The notes under the pieces: generated by a model | The model's database searches: none | What the model saw: only the letters and a program-made list of their open reading frames with translations | What the model was told of the DNA's origin: nothing | Part shown: in pieces, positions 1-6,277 of the stretch | Numbering within the stretch: the first letter of the stretch is position 1 | Layout: each line of letters opens with the position of its first letter | Position numbers and translations under genes: made by a program | NCBI GenBank assembly: GCA_012729875.1 | Contig: JAAYCC010000205.1 | Span: forward strand, 1 to 6,777 | Direction of reading: 5' to 3' | Source of the DNA: Clostridiales bacterium | GTDB lineage: Bacteria > Bacillota > Clostridia > Oscillospirales > Oscillospiraceae | Length of the DNA stretch: 6,777 bases

Positions 1-3000
1 AGTTCCTTTTTTGCCTTTTCAACGTCATCACGCTGCTCTGTAAGGAAATTATACCGCTCGCTGACGCGCTCATACTCGTCTATGGCGCCGAGATTGGGGG
101 TTCCGAGTGAGCTTATATCACGTTTGAGTGAGGAAATGCGCTTCTGCGACGCAGCAAAATCCTCAAGCGTACGGCGCAGCTGGTTTGCCGCCGTGCGGGA
201 TAGCTCGTAATTGTCCCAGAGCTTGTCGATTATCTGCTTTTCCTCCATCTCGACGGAGATTTTTTTCTGCTCGATAGAGGCACAGAGGCGCTCTATGTCC
301 AGAAGCTCGCGGTTCTTGTCCTGAGCTTCCTTTTCACTGCGTGTGCGCTTGCCCTCAATCTCCAGGCGCCGGCTGTTCAATTCGAAAAGCTTTGAGCGTA
401 TTCCGTCGGAGGCCTTTCGGGTCTCCTCAAGACTTTCACCCAGCTCCGCCGCTCTTATGCTGAGCCGCTCTTTCTCGGCTGAGAGCTCCTCAATGGCCTT
501 GCAGCGTGCGTCTCCGTCGCTGAGAAGGTCGGAATACAGCTCTTTCAGCTGCTCGATAGCGTTTTCCGTCGTGTCGCTCTCAGAGATGAGGGACGAGCGC
601 TTTTCCGCGATTGTAGAGAGCTTCAGAGACAATTCCCTTCCCATGTTCTCCTGCTCCTCACTGTCGGCGGCAAGGACCTGGAGCTCTCTGTCGGCCGCGT
701 CTATCTGTAACTTAAGACGCTCAATGTCGCTCTGAGCGGACTCTGCACGCTTTTCATTCTCCTCACGGCGCTGCTCTTCGGTTTTTTCGGCAGCGGTGAG
801 CGCTTCAAGGACCTTTTCAGCTTCCCTGAGCATAATCTCCGTGCCGGAAATGCCGTTTTCACACTTTCGAAGGCTCTCAGTTTTCTCTGCAAGCTCAAAT
901 TCGGCCGTCTGCAGCTCAAATTTGGCGGAGGCCAGTTCGCGGTCCGCCTCGGCGAGCTTTTCCGCGCAGTCGGCCCCGCGGGATTCAAGGTCTTTAAGCT
1001 TTGCGCCCAGCGCTTTAATCTCGTTGGCACGGGAAAGTATACCCGTATTCTTTGCCGCACTGCCGCCGCTCATAGAGCCGCCGGGGTTAATGAGCTGACC
1101 GTCCAGCGTGACTATCCGCAGCTGGTGGTCAAATTTTCTGGACATGGCCACGGCGTCGGCTAAGGTCTCTGCAACAATGGTCCTGCTCAGCAGATTGGAG
1201 AAGATGTTTTCAAACTTCGTGTCAAAGCTTGCGAGTTCAAACGCAGTGCCCAGATATCCCCGCTCGCCCTCCGGACGGCGTTTCAGCTCGCCGCCCCTGA
1301 TAGTGGCTATGGGCAGGAATGTAGCCCTGCCGGCATCCTGCCGCTTGAGCAGTTCGATAGCGGCTCTGCCCTGCTCCTGCGTGTCTACGACGATGCTCTG
1401 CATAGAGCCGCCCAGAGCGGTCTCTATAGCAAGAGAGAAACGGTCTTCGGCTTTGACAAGGTTGGCAACGGGGCCGTATACGCCCTTTAAAATACCTCGG
1501 CCACCCTCGCGCATGACGGTCTTGACCGCACGGGAATAGCCCTCGTAATCCCTCTGCATATCGGAGAGCATATTGAAGCGCGATTTGACAGAGCTGAGTT
1601 CTATAGTGAGGGCGGTCCTTTCCTCCTCAAGCTTTTTTAATCTGCTCTCACGCCCGTCGACACGTATTTTGTAGCCTGATATGACGTTTCGCAGCTCGTC
1701 GGCCTGCGTTTTTGCCTCTGAGAACGCTTTTCTCTCGTCTTTAAGCTGTGCGGAAAGCTCCGCGCCTCTGCGCTTTGCCTCCAATGTCTCTGTATTGCGT
1801 CTGTCGCCGTCCCTGCTGCGCTCGGCCTCGGCGTCACTCAGCATTGAAAGAACAGTGTTGCAATGGGCAAGCTCCGACTGCATCTCGCTCTTGCGGGTTA
1901 AAAGCTCTGCGGCTTTGCGCCTGTTCTCGTCGCCTCCCGCGGCGTTTGCCCGAAGTTTTTCGGTTATGGCGGCAAGCTGCCTGTCCAGTTCAGCAAGCTC
2001 GTTTTTAATCTCGTTAACCCGGCTTTTGCGCTGGGCGATCTGGTTCTCCAGAGCCTTTGCGCGCGTGGACTGCTCGTCTATCTCCGAAAGAAGCTGACTC
2101 TCGCGCTCCGCGTTGTGCTCGCGGGTGTTCTCAAGGACGGCAATCTCGCTCTCTGTCTCGGCGGCTCTGGCTTCGTTCTCCGAGAGGTATGTACGGGACT
2201 GCTCCGCCTCAATGTCGATTTCGTGCATCTTGTCGGTATAGCTCGCAGTGGCGGCGTATAGCTCGTCCAGCTGCGCATGGGCAAGCTGCTGCTCCGTCTG
2301 GGCTTTTTCCCAATCGGCGTTTATGGTTATGGCACGCTCCTGAAGCCTTTCAAGAGTCTCCATCCACACGGAGACCTCCAAAAGACGCAGCTCATCGCGC
2401 AAAACAAGGTATTTTTTTGCTGTCTCTGCCTGCTCCTTCAGTGGGTCTACCTGGATTTTCAGTTCATCTATCTTGTCATTTATCCTTATCAGGTTTTCCT
2501 CGGTGTGCGCAAGCTTGCGCTCACTCTCGTCCTTGCGGTAGCGGTAGCGGGAGATGCCCGCCGCCTCCTCAAATAGCTCACGCCTGTCGCCGCTCTTGGC
2601 GGAGACCACATCGGAGATTTTACCCTGTCCGATGATGGAATAACCATATCTTCCGAGACCTGTGTCCATGAGCAGCTCTGTTATATCCTTGAGCCTCACG
2701 GTTTCGCGGTTGATATAGTATTCGCTCTCGCCGCTGCGGTAGTACCGGCGTGTTATCATGACCTCGCTGCTCTCGGTATCGAAAATGCGGCCGGAGTTGT
2801 CGATGATCAGCGACACCTGTGCAAATCCCATTTTAGGGCGTCTCTCCGTTCCGCCGAAGATGACGTCCTCCATTTTGCCCCCGCGCAGCGCCTTGGTCCT
2901 CTGTTCGCCCATGACCCAGAGTATCGCATCTGAAATATTCGATTTTCCGCTGCCGTTAGGTCCTACAATTGCGGTGATGTCCTTTTCGAAGGGCAGCCGC

Positions 3001-3053
3001 ACCTTGTCGGGAAACGATTTGAAGCCTTGTATCTCAAGTGCCTTTAGGTACAT
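1..3053 (-). CDS. smc: Chromosome partition protein SMC, 5' portion (C-terminus outside window)
   Basis: SMC is the ATPase of the bacterial condensin (with ScpA and ScpB) that organises and segregates the chromosome. Only 1017 codons are present. The family is usually near 1190 residues, so the signature motif and Walker B half lie beyond the left edge. Visible in order: N-terminal ATPase head with MYLKALEIQGFKSF at the start, Walker A GPNGSGKS at residues 31-38 (Lys37), LRGGKMEDVIF with the family's arginine finger at Arg57, and the Q-loop SIIGQGKIS with Gln143. A Glu/Lys/Arg-rich coiled-coil arm covers about 165-515. The hinge, about 520-675, ends in NPGGSMSGGS (656-665). The return coiled coil follows, with the conserved GTPNLGAIDEYERV at 984-997. 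The reading frame was followed to position 1 without a stop. The ATG at 3053 is preceded by GAGGTGA, three bases away, and gives the canonical SMC N-terminus. No motif that should be present is missing. Confidence 0.97.
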   Translation of the reverse strand, partial: MYLKALEIQGFKSFPDKVRLPFEKDITAIVGPNGSGKSNISDAILWVMGEQRTKALRGGKMEDVIFGGTERRPKMGFAQVSLIIDNSGRIFDTESSEVMITRRYYRSGESEYYINRETVRLKDITELLMDTGLGRYGYSIIGQGKISDVVSAKSGDRRELFEEAAGISRYRYRKDESERKLAHTEENLIRINDKIDELKIQVDPLKEQAETAKKYLVLRDELRLLEVSVWMETLERLQERAITINADWEKAQTEQQLAHAQLDELYAATASYTDKMHEIDIEAEQSRTYLSENEARAAETESEIAVLENTREHNAERESQLLSEIDEQSTRAKALENQIAQRKSRVNEIKNELAELDRQLAAITEKLRANAAGGDENRRKAAELLTRKSEMQSELAHCNTVLSMLSDAEAERSRDGDRRNTETLEAKRRGAELSAQLKDERKAFSEAKTQADELRNVISGYKIRVDGRESRLKKLEEERTALTIELSSVKSRFNMLSDMQRDYEGYSRAVKTVMREGGRGILKGVYGPVANLVKAEDRFSLAIETALGGSMQSIVVDTQEQGRAAIELLKRQDAGRATFLPIATIRGGELKRRPEGERGYLGTAFELASFDTKFENIFSNLLSRTIVAETLADAVAMSRKFDHQLRIVTLDGQLINPGGSMSGGSAAKNTGILSRANEIKALGAKLKDLESRGADCAEKLAEADRELASAKFELQTAEFELAEKTESLRKCENGISGTEIMLREAEKVLEALTAAEKTEEQRREENEKRAESAQSDIERLKLQIDAADRELQVLAADSEEQENMGRELSLKLSTIAEKRSSLISESDTTENAIEQLKELYSDLLSDGDARCKAIEELSAEKERLSIRAAELGESLEETRKASDGIRSKLFELNSRRLEIEGKRTRSEKEAQDKNRELLDIERLCASIEQKKISVEMEEKQIIDKLWDNYELSRTAANQLRRTLEDFAASQKRISSLKRDISSLGTPNLGAIDEYERVSERYNFLTEQRDDVEKAKKE

Positions 3054-3087
3054 ATTTCACCTCGGGTTATTGGATGGAAAGAGCGGT

Positions 3088-3125
3088 AAAAAGGATGTAA
3101 TATACCAAAATAGTATATTACATCC
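3088..3125 (-). terminator. Perfect 13-bp inverted repeat with U-run: possible intrinsic terminator or operator
   Basis: The arms at 3093-3105 and 3113-3125 (GGATGTAATATAC and its exact reverse complement) are separated by a 7-base loop. Read on the minus strand, the hairpin is followed at once by TTTTT (3092-3088), as in a Rho-independent terminator. The stem has only four G/C pairs of thirteen, which is weak for a terminator, although two of them close its base. There is no T-run on the plus-strand side. The left arm and loop also contain the TATACT of a possible smc promoter, so the same repeat could be an operator. The repeat itself is certain; its function is not. Confidence 0.5.
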
Positions 3126-3140
3126 GCATAGGATTTGCAA
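3112..3140 (-). promoter_or_regulatory. Candidate smc promoter overlapping the inverted repeat
   Basis: On the minus strand TTGCAA (3140-3135) lies 17 bases before TATACT (3117-3112). The -10 box matches the sigma-A consensus at five of six positions and the -35 box at four of six. Initiation would fall near 3105, giving a 5' leader of about 50 bases before the smc ATG at 3053. The -10 box straddles the left arm and loop of the 13-bp inverted repeat, so a protein bound to the repeat would block polymerase. AT-rich spacers yield chance matches, so this remains a prediction. Confidence 0.4.
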
Positions 3141-3142
3141 GA

Positions 3143-3173
3143 AATATAGGATAATATAACTCCATTGCGTCAA
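3143..3173 (-). promoter_or_regulatory. Weaker alternative promoter upstream of smc
   Basis: TTGACG (3173-3168) and TATATT (3148-3143) on the minus strand are separated by 19 bases. Both hexamers are good matches, but the spacing is two bases longer than ideal. A transcript from here would pass through the whole 13-bp inverted repeat before reaching smc, which could make that repeat a leader hairpin or attenuator. Confidence 0.25.
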
Positions 3174-3220
3174 TGTCCGGCATCTGGCTATTTCCGTCCC
3201 GAAAATGTGACAACAGACGG

Positions 3221-3247
3221 GATACAGAGCATTCTTGTCTCTGTATC
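3221..3247 (-). repeat. 9-bp hairpin at the 3' end of the radical SAM gene
   Basis: The arms at 3221-3229 (GATACAGAG on the plus strand) and 3239-3247 (CTCTGTATC) are exact reverse complements around a 9-base loop. The first arm on the minus strand begins inside the TGA stop codon of the radical SAM gene. No T-run follows, so it is not a standard intrinsic terminator. It could protect a 3' end or mark a processing site, and RNase III is encoded one gene upstream. Chance is not excluded. Confidence 0.4.
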
Positions 3248-4250
3248 ACAGCAGAACTACAGTTCCCTTAGGGACATCTGCTTTCAAGACTCTGACTCTG
3301 CTCAGCCCATATTCGTTTTTGAGCGCTTCCACGTTTTGGCGGTGCTGTCCCGTCATAACCGAGATCTCCGACGCGTTTACGCCAAGGTCAACTTCGTCAC
3401 TGTGCACTGCGCAGCTTAACAGCACCCTTGCCCGTGAGAGCATTACGCGGGAGCGGACAAGTTCGCCCAACGCAGGGTGGTAGGCTCCGCCGACCGCCGC
3501 ACCGCCGGAGAGCTCCTCTGTGGGATTCAGACCGAGGCGGATTATCGGTATGCCCTCCCGTTCAAACATGGGGACAATCTCCGCACACCAGTCCACAGCC
3601 TCTTCCACGGTGTGCTCCTTGTATTCGCCCGACTTCCACATAGCCTCCATCGCGGTTTTTTCGAGTATTACCGCCGGATATATACGGACAGCGTCGGGTC
3701 TTAATGCAATGATCCTCCGTGCGGTCTCTATGGTGCGCTCCTTTGTGTCCCCGGGCAATCCCGTCATCATCTGTAAGACAAGCTCAAAGTCACATTCCCT
3801 TATCATATTTGCAGCCTGCTCCGTCTGCTCTGCCGTGTGGCCACGGCAGGAGGCTTTCAGAACCTCGCCGCACATGGACTGAGCGCCCAGTTCGATAGTT
3901 TTAACGCCGTACTCACTTAAAAGGGTGAGCCTTGTATCGTCGATAGCGTCAGGTCTCGTTGACACTCTCACCGAGCTGAGCTCTCCCAAATACAAAAACG
4001 GCAGTGCCGCGCCCAGGAGCTTTATCTGCTCATAGACGGGAATTGCCGTAAAGCTGCCGCCATAAAAGGCAAGCTGCGTTTCCGTATCCGCGGGGATTTT
4101 TGACAGCCCCTCGGCTATAGTCTCTCTGACCATTGCCTCATCGGGGGACGTGACGCTTCCGGTTATCCTGTGCTGGTCGCAAAAAACGCAGTTGTTCGGG
4201 CAGCCCAAATGCGGCACGAATATAGGTATTATGCTGCGCTTCGCGATCAT
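3246..4250 (-). CDS. Elp3-like radical SAM protein without acetyltransferase domain
   Basis: The 334-residue protein carries the radical SAM cluster motif CPNNCVFC, with cysteines 17, 21 and 24 (CX3CX2C) that should ligate a [4Fe-4S] cluster for S-adenosylmethionine cleavage. Further barrel motifs are FYGGSF (62-67), VSTRPDAI (96-103), ELGAQS (120-125) and MTGLPGD (162-168). A C-terminal extension with PAVILEKTAMEAMWKSGEY (192-210), IIRLGLNPTEEL (236-247) and GGAYHPALGELV (254-265) matches the radical SAM C-terminal region of Elp3-type proteins. The GNAT acetyltransferase domain of full-length Elp3 is absent. Cytosolic; there is no signal peptide. The start overlaps the rnc stop (ATGA, 4247-4250), and GAGGAG at 4264-4259 lies eight bases upstream, so translation is probably coupled to rnc. 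Genes of this kind are known between rnc and smc in Clostridia. The substrate is unknown; tRNA modification is only an inference from the Elp3 resemblance. Confidence 0.9.
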   Translation of the reverse strand: MIAKRSIIPIFVPHLGCPNNCVFCDQHRITGSVTSPDEAMVRETIAEGLSKIPADTETQLAFYGGSFTAIPVYEQIKLLGAALPFLYLGELSSVRVSTRPDAIDDTRLTLLSEYGVKTIELGAQSMCGEVLKASCRGHTAEQTEQAANMIRECDFELVLQMMTGLPGDTKERTIETARRIIALRPDAVRIYPAVILEKTAMEAMWKSGEYKEHTVEEAVDWCAEIVPMFEREGIPIIRLGLNPTEELSGGAAVGGAYHPALGELVRSRVMLSRARVLLSCAVHSDEVDLGVNASEISVMTGQHRQNVEALKNEYGLSRVRVLKADVPKGTVVLL

Positions 4251-4924
4251 TTGGAAATCTCCTCGATGCCGCTTTTTGCGGCAAACTGCTCCGCCTCTTT
4301 TTTGGTATGCCCGCTGCCCTCACCTATAGACACATCGTTTAATAGGACACGCACGGTGAAGGTTTTTTTATGGTCCGGTCCGCTCTCGGAGACCGGCTCA
4401 TAAACCAGGACCTGCCCCGGCTTGCGCTGGACAAGCTCCTGCAGGGCTGTTTTATAGTCGCAGAGAGGATGCTCAGATCTGATGTCCGCTTCCGAGAGAA
4501 TATAGCGGCCTATAAAGCTCTTTGCAGGCTCGAGTCCGCCGTCGAGGTACATGGCGGCTATCAGTGCCTCCACCGAGTCCGCCAGTATTGACGGGCGCTG
4601 CCTGCCGCCGGAATTCTCCTCGCCCCTGCCGAGCTTGAGGTATTTTCCCAGCTCCAGCCTAAGAGCAACAGAGTGCAGACTCTGCTCACAGACCAGTTCC
4701 GCGCGCAGACGAGTCATCTGCCCCTCCGGCATATCCGGATAAGACAGAAAAAGGTGAGCTGCAACCACCTGTCCCAGTACTGCGTCACCCAAAAACTCAA
4801 GACGCTCGTTGCTCTCATGCGACGAGCCTCGGCTCTCATTGGCGTATGAGCTGTGGCTCATCGCAGTATTCAGAAGCGCCCTGTCCTTGAATTGATAGCC
4901 GAGTTTTTTTTCAAGTTCATACAT
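4247..4924 (-). CDS. rnc: Ribonuclease III
   Basis: RNase III cleaves double-stranded RNA, processing rRNA precursors and structured mRNAs in the cytoplasm. From the start chosen here (225 residues) the nuclease domain holds the signature NERLEFLGDAV (39-49) with Glu43 and Asp47, and a second metal-binding pair in ADSVEALIAAMYLDGG, Asp116 and Glu119. All four catalytic acidic residues are therefore present. A double-stranded RNA-binding domain follows at about 152-224, beginning DYKTALQELVQ and ending with a KKEAEQFAA helix. An ATG at 4939 would add five residues. The ATG at 4924 is preferred because GGAGGAG (4937-4931) sits six bases before it and inside the longer version's first codons, and because the protein then begins MYELEKKLGYQF as is usual for the family. 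The gene starts 30 bases after acpP and overlaps the next gene by four bases. Confidence 0.96.
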   Translation of the reverse strand: MYELEKKLGYQFKDRALLNTAMSHSSYANESRGSSHESNERLEFLGDAVLGQVVAAHLFLSYPDMPEGQMTRLRAELVCEQSLHSVALRLELGKYLKLGRGEENSGGRQRPSILADSVEALIAAMYLDGGLEPAKSFIGRYILSEADIRSEHPLCDYKTALQELVQRKPGQVLVYEPVSESGPDHKKTFTVRVLLNDVSIGEGSGHTKKEAEQFAAKSGIEEISK

Positions 4925-4930
4925 AGGGCG

Positions 4931-4937
4931 CTCCTCC
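4931..4937 (-). promoter_or_regulatory. Ribosome binding site that decides the rnc start
   Basis: GGAGGAG on the minus strand lies six bases upstream of the ATG at 4924, an ideal position. The upstream ATG at 4939 abuts this motif and has only a weak GAAGAAAAG stretch in front of it. Confidence 0.75.
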
Positions 4938-4954
4938 ATACTTTTCTTCGTTTG

Positions 4955-5191
4955 TCAATCCTGAACGTATCGGCCGACATAATCCACAAGGTCGCCTACC
5001 GTTACAATCTTCTTCAGTTCCTCATCGGAGACCTCGGGCAGTGAGAACTCCTCTTCAAGAGCCATTGTCAGCTCAACGATATCGAGTGAGTCCGCACCGA
5101 GATCGTCAACAAAAGAGGTCTCTCTCGTAACTGCTTCGGGTTCAATGATAAACTGTTCACAAATAAGTCTTTGGATTGTTTCAAATACCAT
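4955..5191 (-). CDS. acpP: Acyl carrier protein
   Basis: A small acidic protein of 78 residues, the usual length for ACP. It carries growing acyl chains as thioesters on a 4'-phosphopantetheine arm during fatty acid synthesis and hands acyl groups to PlsX. The attachment site is Ser35 in the motif DLGADSLDIVEL (30-41). The helical pattern and the run of acidic residues after the serine (EEEFSLPEVSDEE) are typical. The ATG at 5191 has a GGAG element (5205-5202) ten bases upstream, which is slightly distant. The gene lies downstream of plsX behind its own strong promoter and 30 bases before the start of rnc, so acpP and rnc are probably cotranscribed. Phosphopantetheine attachment by a holo-ACP synthase encoded elsewhere is inferred from the family. 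Confidence 0.97.
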   Translation of the reverse strand: MVFETIQRLICEQFIIEPEAVTRETSFVDDLGADSLDIVELTMALEEEFSLPEVSDEELKKIVTVGDLVDYVGRYVQD

Positions 5192-5223
5192 AATTTCACA
5201 TCTCCGTATCTTTGCTAAAAATG

Positions 5224-5239
5224 ATAATATTCATATTAT
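5224..5239. repeat. AT palindrome over the acpP -10 box
   Basis: ATAATAT and its exact reverse complement ATATTAT flank a two-base centre (TC on the plus strand). The palindrome covers the whole -10 box and part of the spacer of the acpP promoter, where a repressor could act. It contains only A and T apart from the centre, so chance is a serious alternative. It does not look like the Bacillus FapR operator. Confidence 0.3.
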
Positions 5240-5252
5240 AGCTTATTGTCAA
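5224..5252 (-). promoter_or_regulatory. Near-consensus sigma-A promoter for acpP
   Basis: On the minus strand TTGACA (5252-5247), a perfect -35 box, is followed after exactly 17 bases by TATTAT (5229-5224), a five-of-six -10 box. The -35 box begins two bases after the plsX stop codon. Initiation would be near 5217, leaving a leader of about 25 bases before the acpP ATG, enough for its ribosome binding site. This would give acpP, needed in large amounts, more transcript than plsX. Confidence 0.7.
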
Positions 5253-5254
5253 TA

Positions 5255-6277
5255 CTATTCCAGTGCAATTGTCATTAAATCTACATTTTCAATTATTTCA
5301 TTGACGACATTTGCGTTAACAAAGCTTATGGCCTGGACAATTGCGTTTTTAATCGCTCTGGCATCCGAGGAGCCGTGCGCCTTAATTACGGGTTTTGATA
5401 TGCCCAGCAGCGCGGTTCCGCCTGCCTCCGACGGATCTAAGAGCTTTTTTAGTTCGGCTAACTTGTTTTTTACCAAAATAGCTCCCAGCTTTGAATGTAT
5501 ATCCGATGTAAGCATACGCTTTAGGTTAGCCGAGATATACTTTGCGGTACCCTCTATAGACTTAAGCATAACGTTCCCGGAAAACCCGTCGGTTACGACT
5601 ACATCGGCCACATCAAACATCATATCGCGCGCTTCCATGTTTCCAATGAAGTTGATATGTCCCTCACTGCTTGCCTTTCGGAGTTCGGCAAAGCAGCGCT
5701 TTTGAAACTCGGAGCCCTTGGTATCCTCAGTTCCCACGTTGAGCAGCGACACGCGGGGATTCTCACAGCCCATTATCCTTTTCGCGTAAAAGGAACCCAT
5801 ATAGGCAAACTGGAGCAGGTATTCCGGCGTACACTCAACGTTGGCACCGCAGTCTATGAGCATAACTCCCTTTTTACCGTTGGGCAGGACGGGCGCTAGC
5901 GCCGCCCGGCGTATACCACGTACGCGCTTGACGATCAAAGTCGCACCGGAGAGCAGTGCTCCGGTGCTGCCAGCGGAAACGCAGGCATCTCCGCCGCCGT
6001 TTTTCAGCATATTGAGCGCCACCAACATCGACGAGTCCTTTTTCGTGCGCAGAACTCCGGTGGGATCGTCATCCATCTCAACGACCTGGCTGGCATTGAC
6101 CACTGTTATCCTGTCCTTGATGCCGTCCAGATTTGTATTGCTGAGGCAGCCGCGGACTTCCTCCTCTCTGCCGACAAGAATTATGTCAACCCCCAGTTCG
6201 TGCGCTGCTTCGACAGCTCCATTTACAATTTCGGCAGGGGCGTTGTCTCCTCCCATTGCGTCCACAATTATCCTCAT
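5255..6277 (-). CDS. plsX: Phosphate acyltransferase PlsX
   Basis: PlsX converts acyl-ACP and phosphate to acyl-phosphate, the acyl donor for PlsY in the first step of phosphatidic acid synthesis. It is a peripheral membrane enzyme. The 340 residues match the family length. Recognisable blocks are MRIIVDAMGGDNAPAEIV (1-18), SAGSTGALL (101-109), IDCGANVECTPEYLLQFAYM (141-160), LLNVGTEDTKGSE (178-190), GNMEARDMM (212-220), VTDGFSGNVMLK (228-239) and AHGSSDARAIKNAI (300-313). No transmembrane segment is apparent. The ATG at 6277 is supported by GGAGG (6289-6285) seven bases upstream and by the canonical N-terminus. It overlaps the trmFO stop in an ATGA junction, so plsX is probably cotranscribed with trmFO and translationally coupled to it. 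acpP follows 63 bases downstream. Confidence 0.97.
   Translation of the reverse strand: MRIIVDAMGGDNAPAEIVNGAVEAAHELGVDIILVGREEEVRGCLSNTNLDGIKDRITVVNASQVVEMDDDPTGVLRTKKDSSMLVALNMLKNGGGDACVSAGSTGALLSGATLIVKRVRGIRRAALAPVLPNGKKGVMLIDCGANVECTPEYLLQFAYMGSFYAKRIMGCENPRVSLLNVGTEDTKGSEFQKRCFAELRKASSEGHINFIGNMEARDMMFDVADVVVTDGFSGNVMLKSIEGTAKYISANLKRMLTSDIHSKLGAILVKNKLAELKKLLDPSEAGGTALLGISKPVIKAHGSSDARAIKNAIVQAISFVNANVVNEIIENVDLMTIALE

Larger units (their letters stand above)
3054..3245 (-). other. Structured intergenic region between the radical SAM gene and smc
   Basis: This 192-bp spacer is the longest non-coding stretch in the window and is much more AT-rich than the genes on either side. On the minus strand it holds, in order, a 9-bp hairpin that starts in the stop codon of the radical SAM gene, two candidate promoters, a perfect 13-bp inverted repeat followed by five T residues, and the smc ribosome binding site. 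Short open frames crossing it have no ribosome binding site and no recognisable protein similarity. The most likely role is to end or attenuate the upstream transcript and start a separate smc transcript. This is inferred from sequence alone. Confidence 0.7.

Noticed and set aside
701..2284. Minus-strand open frames at 701-1060, 1637-1837 and 2078-2284
   Set aside because: They are out-of-frame readings within smc on the same strand. The smc frame stays open and family-like throughout.
343..2635. Many plus-strand open frames of 86 to 192 codons opposite smc, for example 2057-2635, 1108-1539 and 1681-2097
   Set aside because: They lie antisense to a clear smc reading frame, have biased Ser/Arg/Ala-rich compositions expected from the complement of Glu/Lys/Leu-rich coiled-coil codons, and show no domain or ribosome binding site.
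3165..3882. Plus-strand open frames near and inside the radical SAM gene, including one that begins in the spacer at 3165
   Set aside because: No ribosome binding site or recognisable protein similarity; most of their length is antisense to the radical SAM gene.
5192..5254. Possible FapR operator at the plsX-acpP spacer
   Set aside because: The palindrome present is ATAATAT with a two-base centre and does not resemble the known FapR site. No fapR gene is in the window.
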